From positions 103,270 to 167,269 of the forward strand of contig NC_015685.1 of the NCBI RefSeq assembly GCF_000218565.1: a stretch of DNA of 64,000 bases. Direction: 5' to 3'. The translations under genes and the position numbers were made by a program. Positions 25,588-35,571 of this stretch are shown piece by piece (position 1 is the first letter of the stretch; the number at the start of each line of letters is the position of its first letter). The notes below the pieces were generated by a model. That model saw only the letters and a list, made by a program, of their open reading frames with translations, did not search any database and was not told where the DNA came from. The stretch comes from Afipia carboxidovorans OM5 (GTDB lineage: Bacteria > Pseudomonadota > Alphaproteobacteria > Rhizobiales > Xanthobacteraceae).

Positions 25588-26514
25588 ATGGAGAAAAGTG
25601 AAATCGAGGAATTGAGAGACAGGGTCGGCTGCGCCGCCCTGCTGGAAGTCGACGGCTGGAAAGTCGACGTGAAGGAGAGCACCCGACGCGCGGTGAAGTA
25701 CCGCCGCGATGCGAAGATCGTGATCGTGATCCACGACGGTCGCGGCTGGTTCGATCCGTTGTCCACGGCGAAAGGCGACGTGTTCGATCTCGCCGAGCAT
25801 CTGGGTGCTCATGGCTTCCCCGAAGCGTCCGCCCGCGTTGCCGCGCTCGTGGGTTTCGTTCCCGCAGCGCCCGCGTGGGAGCGGCCGAGCCGGCCAGCGC
25901 CGGTCCATTCCGTCGCCGACCGTTGGGGGCGTCGCGCCAGGCCTCGACCCGGTTCGGCGACATGGCGTTACCTGACGGAGGAGCGCGGAATCCCCGAACC
26001 GATCCTGACCGCGGCGGTCCAGCAGGATCTGTTGCGCGAGGGACCGCACGGCAGCATGTGGGCGGCACACCGCAATGGCGACGGCGCCCTTCTTGGTTGG
26101 GAGGAGCGTGGCCGGCAATGGCGCGGCTTTGCCACCGGCGGCGCAAAGGAGCTTCTCCAGTTTGGTCCATCGGCGGCGCCGCGGATCTGCGTCACCGAGG
26201 CGGCAATCGACGCCATGAGTCTCGCGGCAATCCAGGTGCTGCGCCCGGACACGCTCTACGTCAGCACCGGTGGTGGCTGGTCGCCCGCAAGCGAGAAGGC
26301 TCTCCGACAGCTCGCGGCGCGGCGGGGAACCCGTCTTGTCGCCGCGACCGATAATAACCGACAGGGCGACGTCTACGCTGACCGCATTCGCGCGATCGCG
26401 GAGGAGACAGGTGCCGGGTACGCGCGCTCGCGACCGCGTGCCGGCGACTGGAACGAGGACTTGAAGACGCTCCTCGCGCGCATCGAAAGCGAGCCGTTGG
26501 CCAAAGCGGGATGA
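25588..26514 (+). CDS. Toprim-domain protein (DUF3991/Toprim_2 type)
   Basis: A 308-residue protein. The N-terminal part (about residues 1-85) resembles a DUF3991/primase-like module: RDRVGCAALLEVDGWKVDVK, then GDVFDLAEHLG. The C-terminal half is a toprim fold with the acidic residues in ICVTEAAIDAMSLAAI and the motif LVAATDNNRQGDVYADRI. Plasmid proteins of this type are thought to act like small primase or nuclease cofactors in replication of transferred DNA. There is no zinc finger or helicase part, so it is not DnaG. The ATG at 25588 was chosen because homology begins there; it overlaps the next small frame by ATGA. Confidence 0.8.
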   Translation: MEKSEIEELRDRVGCAALLEVDGWKVDVKESTRRAVKYRRDAKIVIVIHDGRGWFDPLSTAKGDVFDLAEHLGAHGFPEASARVAALVGFVPAAPAWERPSRPAPVHSVADRWGRRARPRPGSATWRYLTEERGIPEPILTAAVQQDLLREGPHGSMWAAHRNGDGALLGWEERGRQWRGFATGGAKELLQFGPSAAPRICVTEAAIDAMSLAAIQVLRPDTLYVSTGGGWSPASEKALRQLAARRGTRLVAATDNNRQGDVYADRIRAIAEETGAGYARSRPRAGDWNEDLKTLLARIESEPLAKAG

Positions 26515-26639
26515 CGGCGCCGGACGTCTCTGTTGCTGGCAGCCCGCGTCTGACCAAGGAGCGCCGACGGGAAATCGCTGACATCCTGCTCGGTTGCGAC
26601 GGCGCCACGCTCATCGATCCGCCAACCTGTGGCTCGTGA
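26511..26639 (+). CDS. 42-residue translationally coupled small protein
   Basis: A short frame that begins in an ATGA overlap with the toprim gene: MTAPDVSVAGSPRLTKERRR, then EIADILLGCDGATLIDPPTC. The coupling and a plausible amphipathic helix (ERRREIADILLG) support it, but it is short and unrecognised. Confidence 0.35.
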   Translation: MTAPDVSVAGSPRLTKERRREIADILLGCDGATLIDPPTCGS

Positions 26640-26874
26640 GGCGGACACACACGTCGCGGATAGGACGGATGTGGAAGGAGGAAAATAAGAAAGGAGCTGA
26701 ACCTGCTGCCGCATGCCCGGCCGTCGCGTCAAGGGAGGCTTCGCCCGCTGCGCGGCCCTTGACCCGCCGGGCCGGAGAGGCGGCCGCGAAGGAGGGGTCA
26801 GAAGGGCTGAAGAGGATGGTGAGCCGAAGGGGTCAACCGCGCTCCGGCCCGACGAGGCTGAAAGGAGCCCGCTC

Positions 26875-27474
26875 ATGACCCTCTTATCCGTCCGCAAGGT
26901 GTTTCAAGGTATCGCTGACCGCCGGCAAATGTTTCGGATGTTCGATCGGCACGCACAGCGCCCGGAGCCTTCACCAGACGACGCACATCTCTATCGCGGG
27001 GAGTGGTTCGAGGTCGGTCAGCCCGAGCACGACTACATGTTCGAGATCCTGCCGCCGCTCTGGATGCGTGGCGATGCATTCGCGATGCGCGAATACCTCA
27101 CCGGCAGCATCACCAGCGTCTTGTTCGCGCTGACGATCGACAACAATCTGCGTTTCTTCCACGCCTATTGCGACCTGTCGGATCGCTCCTCTTCAGAGCG
27201 CATGCGCACGGCGATCGTCGAGCGGGAATCACGGCCCGTGAAAGCGATGACGCGTGAAGAGCGGCTCGAGCACATCTGGTCGAGCACGCACGACGACTAT
27301 CGCGGTTACGCCGGCGAGCGCTGCTCCAAGCATCTGTGGGGCAAGCGCACGGTGCTGTTCTACGGCGGCCAAAGGGGAACCGTGCTAAAGCTGCTCGACC
27401 AGCTCACCGATGCGGAGATCTTGGCGAAGCTGCCCGTGCATCTGCGCTATCTGCCCGATGCGATCGCTGCGTAA
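26875..27474 (+). CDS. DUF1419-like protein
   Basis: A 199-residue protein with RKVFQGIADRRQMFRMFDRH at the N terminus, LYRGEWFEVGQPEHDYMFEI, and EYLTGSITSVLFALTIDNNL, which I recognise as the pattern of the DUF1419 family of rhizobial plasmid proteins. Function is unknown. Acidic and aromatic residues suggest a soluble protein. Start ATG at 26875 with AAGGAG upstream, after a 235-base GC-rich leader. It lies 11 bases before the next gene. Confidence 0.7.
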   Translation: MTLLSVRKVFQGIADRRQMFRMFDRHAQRPEPSPDDAHLYRGEWFEVGQPEHDYMFEILPPLWMRGDAFAMREYLTGSITSVLFALTIDNNLRFFHAYCDLSDRSSSERMRTAIVERESRPVKAMTREERLEHIWSSTHDDYRGYAGERCSKHLWGKRTVLFYGGQRGTVLKLLDQLTDAEILAKLPVHLRYLPDAIAA

Positions 27475-27485
27475 GGGAGGTGACG

Positions 27486-27884
27486 ATGTTCACGTTCCCC
27501 ATCCCGGCCGTCCGCACGGTGATCGAGCGCGGTCAATCCGATGCCGCCGCCAATGGCGGCTTCCGCAATCCCTATTACGGCCTCAAGCCCGGCGAAGGTG
27601 AGAAACCAGGCCTCTGGCTGGTCGGCGACAGCGGTGTCTACATCATGGCGAACGGTAAGCTCGCTCAAGGCGATCGCCCGCTTGTCGTCTATTCCGAGGA
27701 ATGTCATCCGGTCGGTAACCCGGACTGGTTTGACTACAAGCGCCGCCATTTCGGCGGTGATGACGGCATCGAGTTCCTTGATGCTGAGCAGATTCTTCCT
27801 CTCATCAATCGTGACTTCCGGTTCACCCATCTGCGCGTGCAGCTGAGCGAAGCCGAAGTCTCGCTTTCGCTCATCGCGCGCTAA
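27486..27884 (+). CDS. DUF3085-like protein
   Basis: A 132-residue protein with GLWLVGDSGVYIMANGKLA, WFDYKRRHFGGDDGIEFLDA and a C-terminal HLRVQLSEAEVSLSLI, matching what I know of the DUF3085 family of plasmid proteins of unknown function. The ATG has GGAGGTGAC just upstream. Probably in one operon with the DUF1419 gene. Confidence 0.7.
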   Translation: MFTFPIPAVRTVIERGQSDAAANGGFRNPYYGLKPGEGEKPGLWLVGDSGVYIMANGKLAQGDRPLVVYSEECHPVGNPDWFDYKRRHFGGDDGIEFLDAEQILPLINRDFRFTHLRVQLSEAEVSLSLIAR

Positions 27885-27976
27885 GCGCCCCTTCAAGCCA
27901 CATCACCGTGATCATCAACGCCGCCGCCCCAATCGGCGGAAGGATGACGCGCGCCCTCACCACAAGGAGAACTTCC

Positions 27977-30900
27977 ATGGCGCAAGACGATCCCTTCACC
28001 CTCGACCTCTTCGGCAACACGGCGCTCTCGTCCGGCCTCGGATTCGGCGTCACCGCATTTGCCGGCGGTATTAACGCCGAGCAAGACGATGACGATAATC
28101 CAGATCCGTCGTCACCTGCCCTCGCGCCTGCGGTCGCGGCGGTGGCGCGGTCCGGATCAACTGCTCACCAAGAGCGAGGAACGAACTTCCATCTCTTCGG
28201 CGATCGTGCGCTGGCGAAGAGCTGGAAGGAGCGTGCACGCGACAACATCACCGCAATCCGCCTTGCGGCAACTATCCAGGCCGAGGAGCGGCCTGCCACG
28301 ATCGAGGAGCAGGAACGGCTGATCCGATTTCTCGGTTTCGGCGCTTCCGAACTCGCCAACTTCGTCTTCCGCCGCCCCGGCGAGGCAGAATTCCGCCAAG
28401 GCTGGGAAGCGATCGGCGAGGACCTGCAGGATGCGGTCGGCGAGCTTGACCACGCCTCACTGGTGCGCTGCACCCAATATGCGCACTTCACGCCTGAGTT
28501 CATCGTGCGGTCGATCTGGGCGGCGCTTCGGCGCCTCGGTTGGCGTGGTGGCCGCGTTCTCGAGCCTGGTATCGGCACCGGGCTGTTTCCGGCGCTCATG
28601 CCCGAGGAGTTTCGCGAGGTCTCCTACGTCACCGGCGTCGAGCTCGATCCGGCGACGGCGCGCATCGCACGCCTCTTGCAGCCGCGTGCGCGGATCATCA
28701 CCGGGGATTTTGCGCGCGCGGAGTTGCCGAGGAGCTTCGATCTCGCGATCGGCAATCCGCCTTTCTCCGATCGAACGGTGCGGTCAGATCGCGCCTATCG
28801 GTCGATGGGCCTGCGGCTGCACGACTACTTCATCGCGCGGGCGATCGACCTCTTGAAGCCCGGCGCGCTCGCCACCTTCGTCACCTCTCACGGCACGATG
28901 GACAAGGCGGATGCGGCGGCGCGCGAGCACATCGCGAAGACGGCCGACCTGATCGCCGCGATCCGCCTGCCCGAGGGCAGCTTCCGCGCCGTCGCCGGCA
29001 CCGATGTCGTTGTCGACCTCCTGTTCTTCCGCAAGCGCAAGATCGGCGATCCGGAAGGCGATCTGTCGTGGCTCGATCTCGACGAGGTGCGGCCTGCGAC
29101 GCAGGACGAGGGCGCGATCCGCATCAACCGATGGCTCGTGCGCCACCCTGACTTCGTGCTCGGTACGCACACGCTCGCATCGGGACCGTTCGGCGAGACC
29201 TACACATGCACTCCGCGTGACGGCGAGGAACTCGAAACGACGCTCGCCGCCAGGATCGGTCTCCTTCCGGAAGCGGTCTACGACGGCGAGCCCGAGGTGA
29301 TCGACATCAATCCCGATGATGACGTCAACGAGGCCGATGTCGACCTGCCTCAGGATCGGCATGTGCGCGAGGGCAGCTACTTCTTCGACAAGGCGCACGG
29401 CCTGATGCAGGTCCTCGACGGCGAACCCGTTCCGGTGACGGCGCGAAAGGGGCGCAGCGCCGACGGCATCCCGGAGAAACACGTGCGGATTATCCGCAAG
29501 CTGATCCCGATACGCGACGCCGTCCGCGAGGTGCTCAAAGGCCAGGAGCTCGACCAGCCGTGGAAGGACGCGCAAGTTCGGTTGCGTATCGCATGGTCGA
29601 ACTTCGTCCGAGACTTCGGCCCGATCAACTTCACGACCGTCTCCATGACCGAGGAGGAAGAGACGGGCGAAGTGCGTGAGACGCACCGCCGGCCGAACAT
29701 CCAACCTTTCCTCGACGACCCCGACTGCTGGCTCGTCGCCTCGATCGAGGACTACGACCTGGAGACGAACACCGCGAAGCCCGGACCGCTTTTCACCGAG
29801 CGGGTGATCGCGCCGCCGGCGGTCCCGGTGATCAACAGTGCGGCCGATGCGCTGGCCGTCGTGCTCAACGAGCGTGGTTACGTCGACATCGATCACATCG
29901 CCGAACTTTTGCATCGCGACCCTGATGTCGTGATCGCCGAACTTGGCAGCGCTATCTACCGCGACCCGGCGGACGGATCGTGGCAGATGGCCGACTCCTA
30001 TTTGTCCGGCCGTGTGCGCGAAAAGCTGAAGACTGCTGAAGCCGCCGCGGCGCTTGAGCCGGACTACGAACGCAATGTCAACGCGCTCGTCGTCGTGCAG
30101 CCCGCCGACCTCAAGCCGTCGGATATCACCGCGCGTCTAGGTGCGCCATGGATACCGGCCTTCGACGTTGTCGCCTTCGTCAAAGAGACGATGGATGCCG
30201 AGATCAGGATCCACCACATGCCGGAATTGGCGTCGTGGACCGTCGAGGCGCGGCAGCTTGGGTGGACCGCAGCAGGCACGTCGGAGTGGGGCACAGACCG
30301 CCGGCATGCGGGTGAGCTCCTCGCCGACGCGCTGAACAGTCGCGTGCCGCAGATCTTCGACACCGTCAAGGACGGCGACAGCGAGCGGCGCGTGCTCAAC
30401 GTCGTCGACACCGAGGCCGCGAAGACGAAGCTCCAGAAGATCAAGGATGCCTTCCAGCACTGGATCTGGTCCGATCCCGACCGCACGGATCGACTGGCCC
30501 GTGTCTATAATGACCGCTTCAACAACATCGCGCCACGAGCATTCGACGGCTCCCATCTGAAGCTTCCCGGCGCCTCTGGCGCCTTTGTTCTCTACGGGCA
30601 CCAGAAGCGCGGTATCTGGCGCATCGTCTCGGCCGGGTCGACCTATCTCGCCCACGCCGTCGGCGCCGGCAAGACCATGACGATGGCGGCCGCTGTCATG
30701 GAGCAGCGACGGCTTGGCCTGATCACCAAGGCGATGCTCGTCGTTCCGGGGCATTGCCTGGCGCAGGCGGCCCGAGAGTTCCTCGCTCTCTATCCGAACG
30801 CGCGCATCCTGGTCGCCGACGAGACCAACTTTTCGAAGGACAAGCGGCATCGCTTCTTGTCACGCGCGGCGACAGCGACATGGGACGCGATCATCATCAC

Positions 30901-33079
30901 GCATTCCGCCTTCCGCTTCATCGCGGTGCCCTCGGCCTTCGAGCAGCAGATGATCCAGGACGAGCTGGAGCTTTATGAGACGCTGCTGACCAAGGTCGAG
31001 AGCGATGATCGCGTGTCGCGCAAGCGGCTCGAACGGCTGAAGGAGGGTTTGAAGGAGCGGCTGGAATCGCTCGCGACCCGCAAGGACGATCTCCTCACGA
31101 TCTCGGAGATCGGGATCGACCAGATCATCGTCGATGAGGCACAGGAATTTCGGAAGCTCTCCTTCGCGACCAACATGTCGACCTTGAAGGGCGTCGATCC
31201 GAACGGTTCGCAGCGTGCCTGGGATTTGTTCGTCAAGTCGCGCTTCGTCGAGACGAAGAACCCCGGTCGCGCGCTCGTCCTCGCCTCCGGCACGCCGATC
31301 ACCAATACGCTGGGCGAAATGTTCTCGGTACAGCGCTATCTGGGTTACCCTGCGTTGTTCGAACGTGGTCTGCACGAGTTCGACGCATGGGCTTCGACCT
31401 TCGGCGATGTCACGACCGAGCTCGAGCTTCAACCGTCCGGCAAATACAAGCCGGTGACGCGCTTCGCCACCTTCGTCAACGTGCCGGAGCTGATCGCCAT
31501 GTTCCGTTCCTTCGCCGACGTGGTGATGCCGGAAGATTTGCGCCGATACGTCAAGGTGCCCGCGATCTCGACCGGCAAGCGCCAGATCCTCACCGCGAAG
31601 CCGTCGGATGCCTTCAAGCGTTATCAGACCCTGCTTGGCGAGCGCATCAAGGCGATCGAGGAGCGCGACCGCGCGCCGGAGCCCGGCGACGACATCCTGC
31701 TCTCCGTCATCACCGATGGCAGGCACGCCGCGATCGATCTGCGTCTGGTCGATCCGGATAACGACAACGAAGCCGCCAATAAGCTGAACATGCTTGTCAG
31801 CAACGCTTTCCGTATCTGGAAGGAGACGGCCGAGAACGGATACACGCGTGCGGACGGGAAGCTGTTCGACTTGCCCGGCGCCGCGCAAATGATTTTTTCC
31901 GATCTCGGCACGATTAGCGTCGAAAGGAGCCGCGGCTTCTCCGCCTATCGCTGGGTTCGTGACGAACTCATCCGCATGGGCGTGCCTGCGTCCGAGATCG
32001 CCTTTATGCAGGAATTCAAGAAATCCGAGGCCAAGCAGCGCCTGTTTGGCGACGTCCGTGCCGGCAAGGTTCGTTTCCTGATCGGCTCGTCCGAGACGAT
32101 GGGCACCGGCGTGAACGCGCAGTTGCGCCTTAAGGCGCTGCACCATCTCGACGTTCCGTGGCTGCCCTCGCAGATCGAACAACGCGAGGGCCGCATCGTG
32201 CGGCAGGGGAATCAGCATGACGAGGTCGACATCTTCGCCTACGCGACCGAAGGCAGTCTCGATGCGCAGATGTGGCAGAACAACGAGCGCAAGGCACGCT
32301 TCATCGCCGCAGCACTTTCCGGCGATACCTCGATCCGAAGGCTCGAGGATATGGGCGAGACCCAGGCCAATCAGTTCGGCATGGCCAAGGCTATAGCGTC
32401 AGGCGATCCACGCCTCATGCAGAAGGCCGGACTCGAGGCCGATATCGCGCGGCTAGAACGGCTGCGGGCCGCCCATATCGACGATCAGCACGCCGTGCGA
32501 CGTCAGATGCGCGACGCCGAGCGCGACATTGAGCTCTCAATCCGGCGCATCGGTGAGATCGGACAAGATATCGAGCGGCGCACACCGACGGCGGGCGATG
32601 CCTTCTCCATGACAGTCGCTGGCGAATTGTTCGCCGAGCGCAAACTCGCTGGCCGAGCGTTGCTGAAGGAGATCCTGACGCTCGTGCAGCTGCAGCAGGA
32701 GGGTGAGGCTGTCATCGCATCGATCGGCGGCTTCGACGTCGAATACAGCGGCGAGCGGATCGGCCGCGACGGCTATCGCTACACTACGATGCTGCTGCGA
32801 ACCGGCGCCGAATACGAAATCGAGTTGCCCGTGACGGTGACTCCGCTCGGAGCCGTTGCCCGTCTTGAACACGCGGTGGACGATTTCGAGGGCGAGCGCG
32901 AACGCTACCGCCAGCGTCTGGCCGACGCTCGCCGACGGCTTGCGTCCTACGAGTCGCGCGGCGGCGGTGACTTCGGCTTTGCTGGGGAGCTTGCCGAAAA
33001 GCACCGCCAACTCGCCGCGGTGGAGAAGGCTTTGTCGGAGGAGAGCGAAGGCGCAAGCGAGATGGCTGTGGCTGCCTGA
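27977..33079 (+). CDS. Giant methyltransferase-helicase (DarB-like, strawberry-notch type)
   Basis: A 1,700-residue protein. The N-terminal third is a class I methyltransferase: a SAM-binding motif VLEPGIGTGLFPALMP and the adenine-methylase motif IGNPPFSD near residue 260. The C-terminal half is an SF2 helicase: Walker A AHAVGAGKTMTMA near residue 897, IIVDEAQEFRK, and motif VI-like IEQREGRIVRQGNQ near residue 1400; a coiled-coil tail ends the protein. The same arrangement is found in phage P1 DarB, packaged with the DNA to resist host restriction, and in large rhizobial plasmid proteins. A protective role on DNA entry is inferred. Start ATG at 27977 follows AAGGAGAAC. Confidence 0.85.
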   Translation: MAQDDPFTLDLFGNTALSSGLGFGVTAFAGGINAEQDDDDNPDPSSPALAPAVAAVARSGSTAHQERGTNFHLFGDRALAKSWKERARDNITAIRLAATIQAEERPATIEEQERLIRFLGFGASELANFVFRRPGEAEFRQGWEAIGEDLQDAVGELDHASLVRCTQYAHFTPEFIVRSIWAALRRLGWRGGRVLEPGIGTGLFPALMPEEFREVSYVTGVELDPATARIARLLQPRARIITGDFARAELPRSFDLAIGNPPFSDRTVRSDRAYRSMGLRLHDYFIARAIDLLKPGALATFVTSHGTMDKADAAAREHIAKTADLIAAIRLPEGSFRAVAGTDVVVDLLFFRKRKIGDPEGDLSWLDLDEVRPATQDEGAIRINRWLVRHPDFVLGTHTLASGPFGETYTCTPRDGEELETTLAARIGLLPEAVYDGEPEVIDINPDDDVNEADVDLPQDRHVREGSYFFDKAHGLMQVLDGEPVPVTARKGRSADGIPEKHVRIIRKLIPIRDAVREVLKGQELDQPWKDAQVRLRIAWSNFVRDFGPINFTTVSMTEEEETGEVRETHRRPNIQPFLDDPDCWLVASIEDYDLETNTAKPGPLFTERVIAPPAVPVINSAADALAVVLNERGYVDIDHIAELLHRDPDVVIAELGSAIYRDPADGSWQMADSYLSGRVREKLKTAEAAAALEPDYERNVNALVVVQPADLKPSDITARLGAPWIPAFDVVAFVKETMDAEIRIHHMPELASWTVEARQLGWTAAGTSEWGTDRRHAGELLADALNSRVPQIFDTVKDGDSERRVLNVVDTEAAKTKLQKIKDAFQHWIWSDPDRTDRLARVYNDRFNNIAPRAFDGSHLKLPGASGAFVLYGHQKRGIWRIVSAGSTYLAHAVGAGKTMTMAAAVMEQRRLGLITKAMLVVPGHCLAQAAREFLALYPNARILVADETNFSKDKRHRFLSRAATATWDAIIITHSAFRFIAVPSAFEQQMIQDELELYETLLTKVESDDRVSRKRLERLKEGLKERLESLATRKDDLLTISEIGIDQIIVDEAQEFRKLSFATNMSTLKGVDPNGSQRAWDLFVKSRFVETKNPGRALVLASGTPITNTLGEMFSVQRYLGYPALFERGLHEFDAWASTFGDVTTELELQPSGKYKPVTRFATFVNVPELIAMFRSFADVVMPEDLRRYVKVPAISTGKRQILTAKPSDAFKRYQTLLGERIKAIEERDRAPEPGDDILLSVITDGRHAAIDLRLVDPDNDNEAANKLNMLVSNAFRIWKETAENGYTRADGKLFDLPGAAQMIFSDLGTISVERSRGFSAYRWVRDELIRMGVPASEIAFMQEFKKSEAKQRLFGDVRAGKVRFLIGSSETMGTGVNAQLRLKALHHLDVPWLPSQIEQREGRIVRQGNQHDEVDIFAYATEGSLDAQMWQNNERKARFIAAALSGDTSIRRLEDMGETQANQFGMAKAIASGDPRLMQKAGLEADIARLERLRAAHIDDQHAVRRQMRDAERDIELSIRRIGEIGQDIERRTPTAGDAFSMTVAGELFAERKLAGRALLKEILTLVQLQQEGEAVIASIGGFDVEYSGERIGRDGYRYTTMLLRTGAEYEIELPVTVTPLGAVARLEHAVDDFEGERERYRQRLADARRRLASYESRGGGDFGFAGELAEKHRQLAAVEKALSEESEGASEMAVAA

Positions 33080-33108
33080 ACCAAAGAGGGAGGAATGAGA
33101 AATGAAAA

Positions 33109-33133
33109 GGTCCGCTCGCAGAGCGGGCGGACC
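33109..33133 (+). terminator. Hairpin after the giant gene
   Basis: GGTCCGC (33109-33115) pairs with GCGGACC (33127-33133) around an 11-base loop that can pair further. It lies 30 bases after the stop and has no run of T, so it may be a weak terminator or a processing site in the leader of the next gene. Confidence 0.35.
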
Positions 33134-33334
33134 GCTGACGCGAGGGCTCAACCGCCGCCTGCGCGATCCCGGCCCGTCGTCCTGCGCAGGGCTTGGCCCT
33201 GCTGGTCCTGCCGGGCAGGGATGCTTGGCCGCAGTTGCACCGGCCCGTCCGCTCCGCGGGCTGGGGGATGTCTTCGGGAAGAAGACGAGAAAGGGCCGGC
33301 AGTGCCGGTCCACAACCCAACCAGGAGCAATCCC

Positions 33335-35008
33335 ATGCAACTTCTCAAGGTCGATCCGCGGGCGCTGAAGGAAAATCCCGACCGCACTCGCCAGACGAAA
33401 TCCACGCCGCAGGCCGATGCGCTGCTGCTCGCCACGATCAAGGCCGTTGGTATCGTACAGCCGCCGGTGATTACGCCGGAATCCGGTGGCGGCAACGGCT
33501 ACGTCATCAATGCAGGCCATCGCCGGGTGAAGCAGGCCATCGCCGCCGGCCTGGACGAGATCGACGTGCTCGTAGACGAGGCGGCGAACGATAATGGTGC
33601 CATGCGCTCCATGATCGAGAACATCGCACGCGAGGCGCTGAATCCGGTCGACCAATGGCGTGCGATCGAGCGCCTCGTCGCGCTCGGCTGGACCGAAGAA
33701 GCGATCGGCGTCGCGCTCGCGCTTCCGGTGCGCCAGATCAAGAAACTCCGTCTTCTCGCGAACGTCCTGCCGGCGATGCTCGACCATATGGCGAAGGGCG
33801 ACATGCCCGACGAGCGCCAGCTGCGCACGATCGCGGCGGCTTCACACGACGAGCAAAAGGAGGTCTGGAAGAAGCACAAGCCGTCGAAAGGTGATCCGCA
33901 GGTTTCGTGGTGGAGCGTGGCGCAGGGATTGCAGAAGACGCGGATGTATGCGCGCCACGCCAGTTTCGGCGACGATCTCGCTCAGGCTTATGGCATCCAG
34001 TGGGTTGAGGACCTGTTCGCTCCTGCCGACGAGGACAGTCGCTACACCAACGATGTCGAGGCATTCCTCGGCGCGCAGCAGGAGTGGATGACGGCAAATC
34101 TGCCGAAAAAGGGCGTCATCGCCGAGGTGACCAACTATGGGGAGGTGAAGCTGCCGCCGAAGGCAGAGCGTGTCTACGGCAAACCCGCGAAGTCCGACTG
34201 TACGGCGATGTATCTCGATCGTGACGGCCGCGTGCAGACCGTTCACTACCGCATGCCGGGGGCAAAGAAGCAGAAGGGAAAAGGCGCGGCGGCTTCGGAT
34301 ACCGGCGCCGACGACATCGGTGTCGTTTCGAAGTCGCGTCCCAACGTCACGCGCAAGGGCGTCGAGATGATCGGCGATTATCGCACTGATGCGCTGCGCG
34401 AGGCGCTTGGCCGCGCACCGATCGAGGACGACATGCTGATGGCGCTCTTGATCCTGGCCTTCGCAGGTCAGAACGTCTCGGTGACGACGGGCGGCGGGGG
34501 TGTTTACTACGGCCATAGCCGACTGGCGAAGAACGCGGTGTCGCTTTTCGACGCAGACGGTAAGCTGGCCTTCGACATGGACACGCTGCGTGTCGCGGCG
34601 CGCACCATGCTGGTCGACGTCTTCTCGTGCCGGGAAAACGCCACCAACAGCGGCATCGTCGCGCGTGTCGCCGGCGAGACGATCGGCGCGGATACCTTCC
34701 TGCCGAACATGGGCACGGAAGACTTCCTCTCCTGCCTGTCACGTCCTGCCCTCGAAACATCCTGCAAGGACACGTCGGTGCTACCGCGCCAGCGGGTGAA
34801 GGACACGCGTGCCGCGCTCGTAGAGCACTTCAAGGAGGGACACTTCGTTCATCCTTCCGCGCTCTTCGCGCCTGATGCCTCAAAGCTTTCCGAATGGTTG
34901 TCGTCAGGCGCGACATCGGCGGACGACGAGGCTGAAGAGGATATCGCCGCCAACAGCGATGATCTCTCTGACGAAGAGGCCGAGGCGTTCAGGGAAGCAG
35001 CCGAGTAA
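33335..35008 (+). CDS. ParB-like nuclease-domain protein
   Basis: A 557-residue protein. Residues 1-90 are the ParB N-terminal (CTPase/nuclease-like) domain with VGIVQPPVITPE, YVINAGHRRVKQAIAAG and the helix-turn-helix-linked MRSMIENIAREALNPVDQWR. A helix-turn-helix follows (EEAIGVALALPVRQIKKLRL). The remaining 380 residues match no domain I know. The length is almost double that of a partition ParB, and no ParA lies beside it, so it is more likely a plasmid-borne regulator or DNA-handling protein than the partition protein. ATG at 33335 with AGGAG upstream. Confidence 0.75.
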   Translation: MQLLKVDPRALKENPDRTRQTKSTPQADALLLATIKAVGIVQPPVITPESGGGNGYVINAGHRRVKQAIAAGLDEIDVLVDEAANDNGAMRSMIENIAREALNPVDQWRAIERLVALGWTEEAIGVALALPVRQIKKLRLLANVLPAMLDHMAKGDMPDERQLRTIAAASHDEQKEVWKKHKPSKGDPQVSWWSVAQGLQKTRMYARHASFGDDLAQAYGIQWVEDLFAPADEDSRYTNDVEAFLGAQQEWMTANLPKKGVIAEVTNYGEVKLPPKAERVYGKPAKSDCTAMYLDRDGRVQTVHYRMPGAKKQKGKGAAASDTGADDIGVVSKSRPNVTRKGVEMIGDYRTDALREALGRAPIEDDMLMALLILAFAGQNVSVTTGGGGVYYGHSRLAKNAVSLFDADGKLAFDMDTLRVAARTMLVDVFSCRENATNSGIVARVAGETIGADTFLPNMGTEDFLSCLSRPALETSCKDTSVLPRQRVKDTRAALVEHFKEGHFVHPSALFAPDASKLSEWLSSGATSADDEAEEDIAANSDDLSDEEAEAFREAAE

Positions 35009-35097
35009 CGACACGCGCCACCTTCCGAACCGTTTGCCGCCGCCGGGATGACCGGCGGCGGTTTCGTTTCCATGCACGCACACAAAAGGAGAACTCC

Positions 35098-35571
35098 ATG
35101 TCCGCGCACACCATCATCGACAACGCCCCCGTAGGCTCGATCGTCGCCTGGTCCGACGGAACGCCGCAGCCACCGGCGCGCTTCAGGAAAAAGCTCGCCG
35201 CGTGGCAGACCAACAACAGCCGAGGCCGCCTCATTCGCAAGCAGGCTGGTCGCAGCGTCGGGCGTGTCGCCCTGTCGGCCTGTTTCACCCTGCACGAAGC
35301 CGACTACGGCGCCGGCGGCGTCATCGCCATTCGCGTTCACCGGACCTTCTCGTTGGACTCGAAGCTTCAGTTCACAATCGTCGAACGTCCGGCCATCGGT
35401 TGGGTCCGCGTGTTCGATCGCGCCGGCGACGACGCAGAACTCGTTTATCTCGGCGCAAACGAATCCGACGCCAAAGAGTGGCTGACACGCCACGGTTATC
35501 CCCACGCGGTGCTGGAAGAAGTTACGGCGGATGAGGTCGGCGCGGATGCCGTCGAAGGAAGGGCAGCATGA
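35098..35571 (+). CDS. Hypothetical plasmid protein
   Basis: A 157-residue soluble protein (TIIDNAPVGSIVAWSDGTPQ at the start, VRVFDRAGDDAELVYLGANE toward the end). No family recognised. AAAGGAG lies just before the ATG and its end overlaps the next gene by ATGA (35568-35571), so both proteins are made from one message. Confidence 0.6.
   Translation: MSAHTIIDNAPVGSIVAWSDGTPQPPARFRKKLAAWQTNNSRGRLIRKQAGRSVGRVALSACFTLHEADYGAGGVIAIRVHRTFSLDSKLQFTIVERPAIGWVRVFDRAGDDAELVYLGANESDAKEWLTRHGYPHAVLEEVTADEVGADAVEGRAA

Noticed and set aside
33335..35008. ParB-like protein as the partition protein of the plasmid
   Set aside because: No parA is next to it, the length is unusual, and the parS-type sites found fit repABC partition at the other end.
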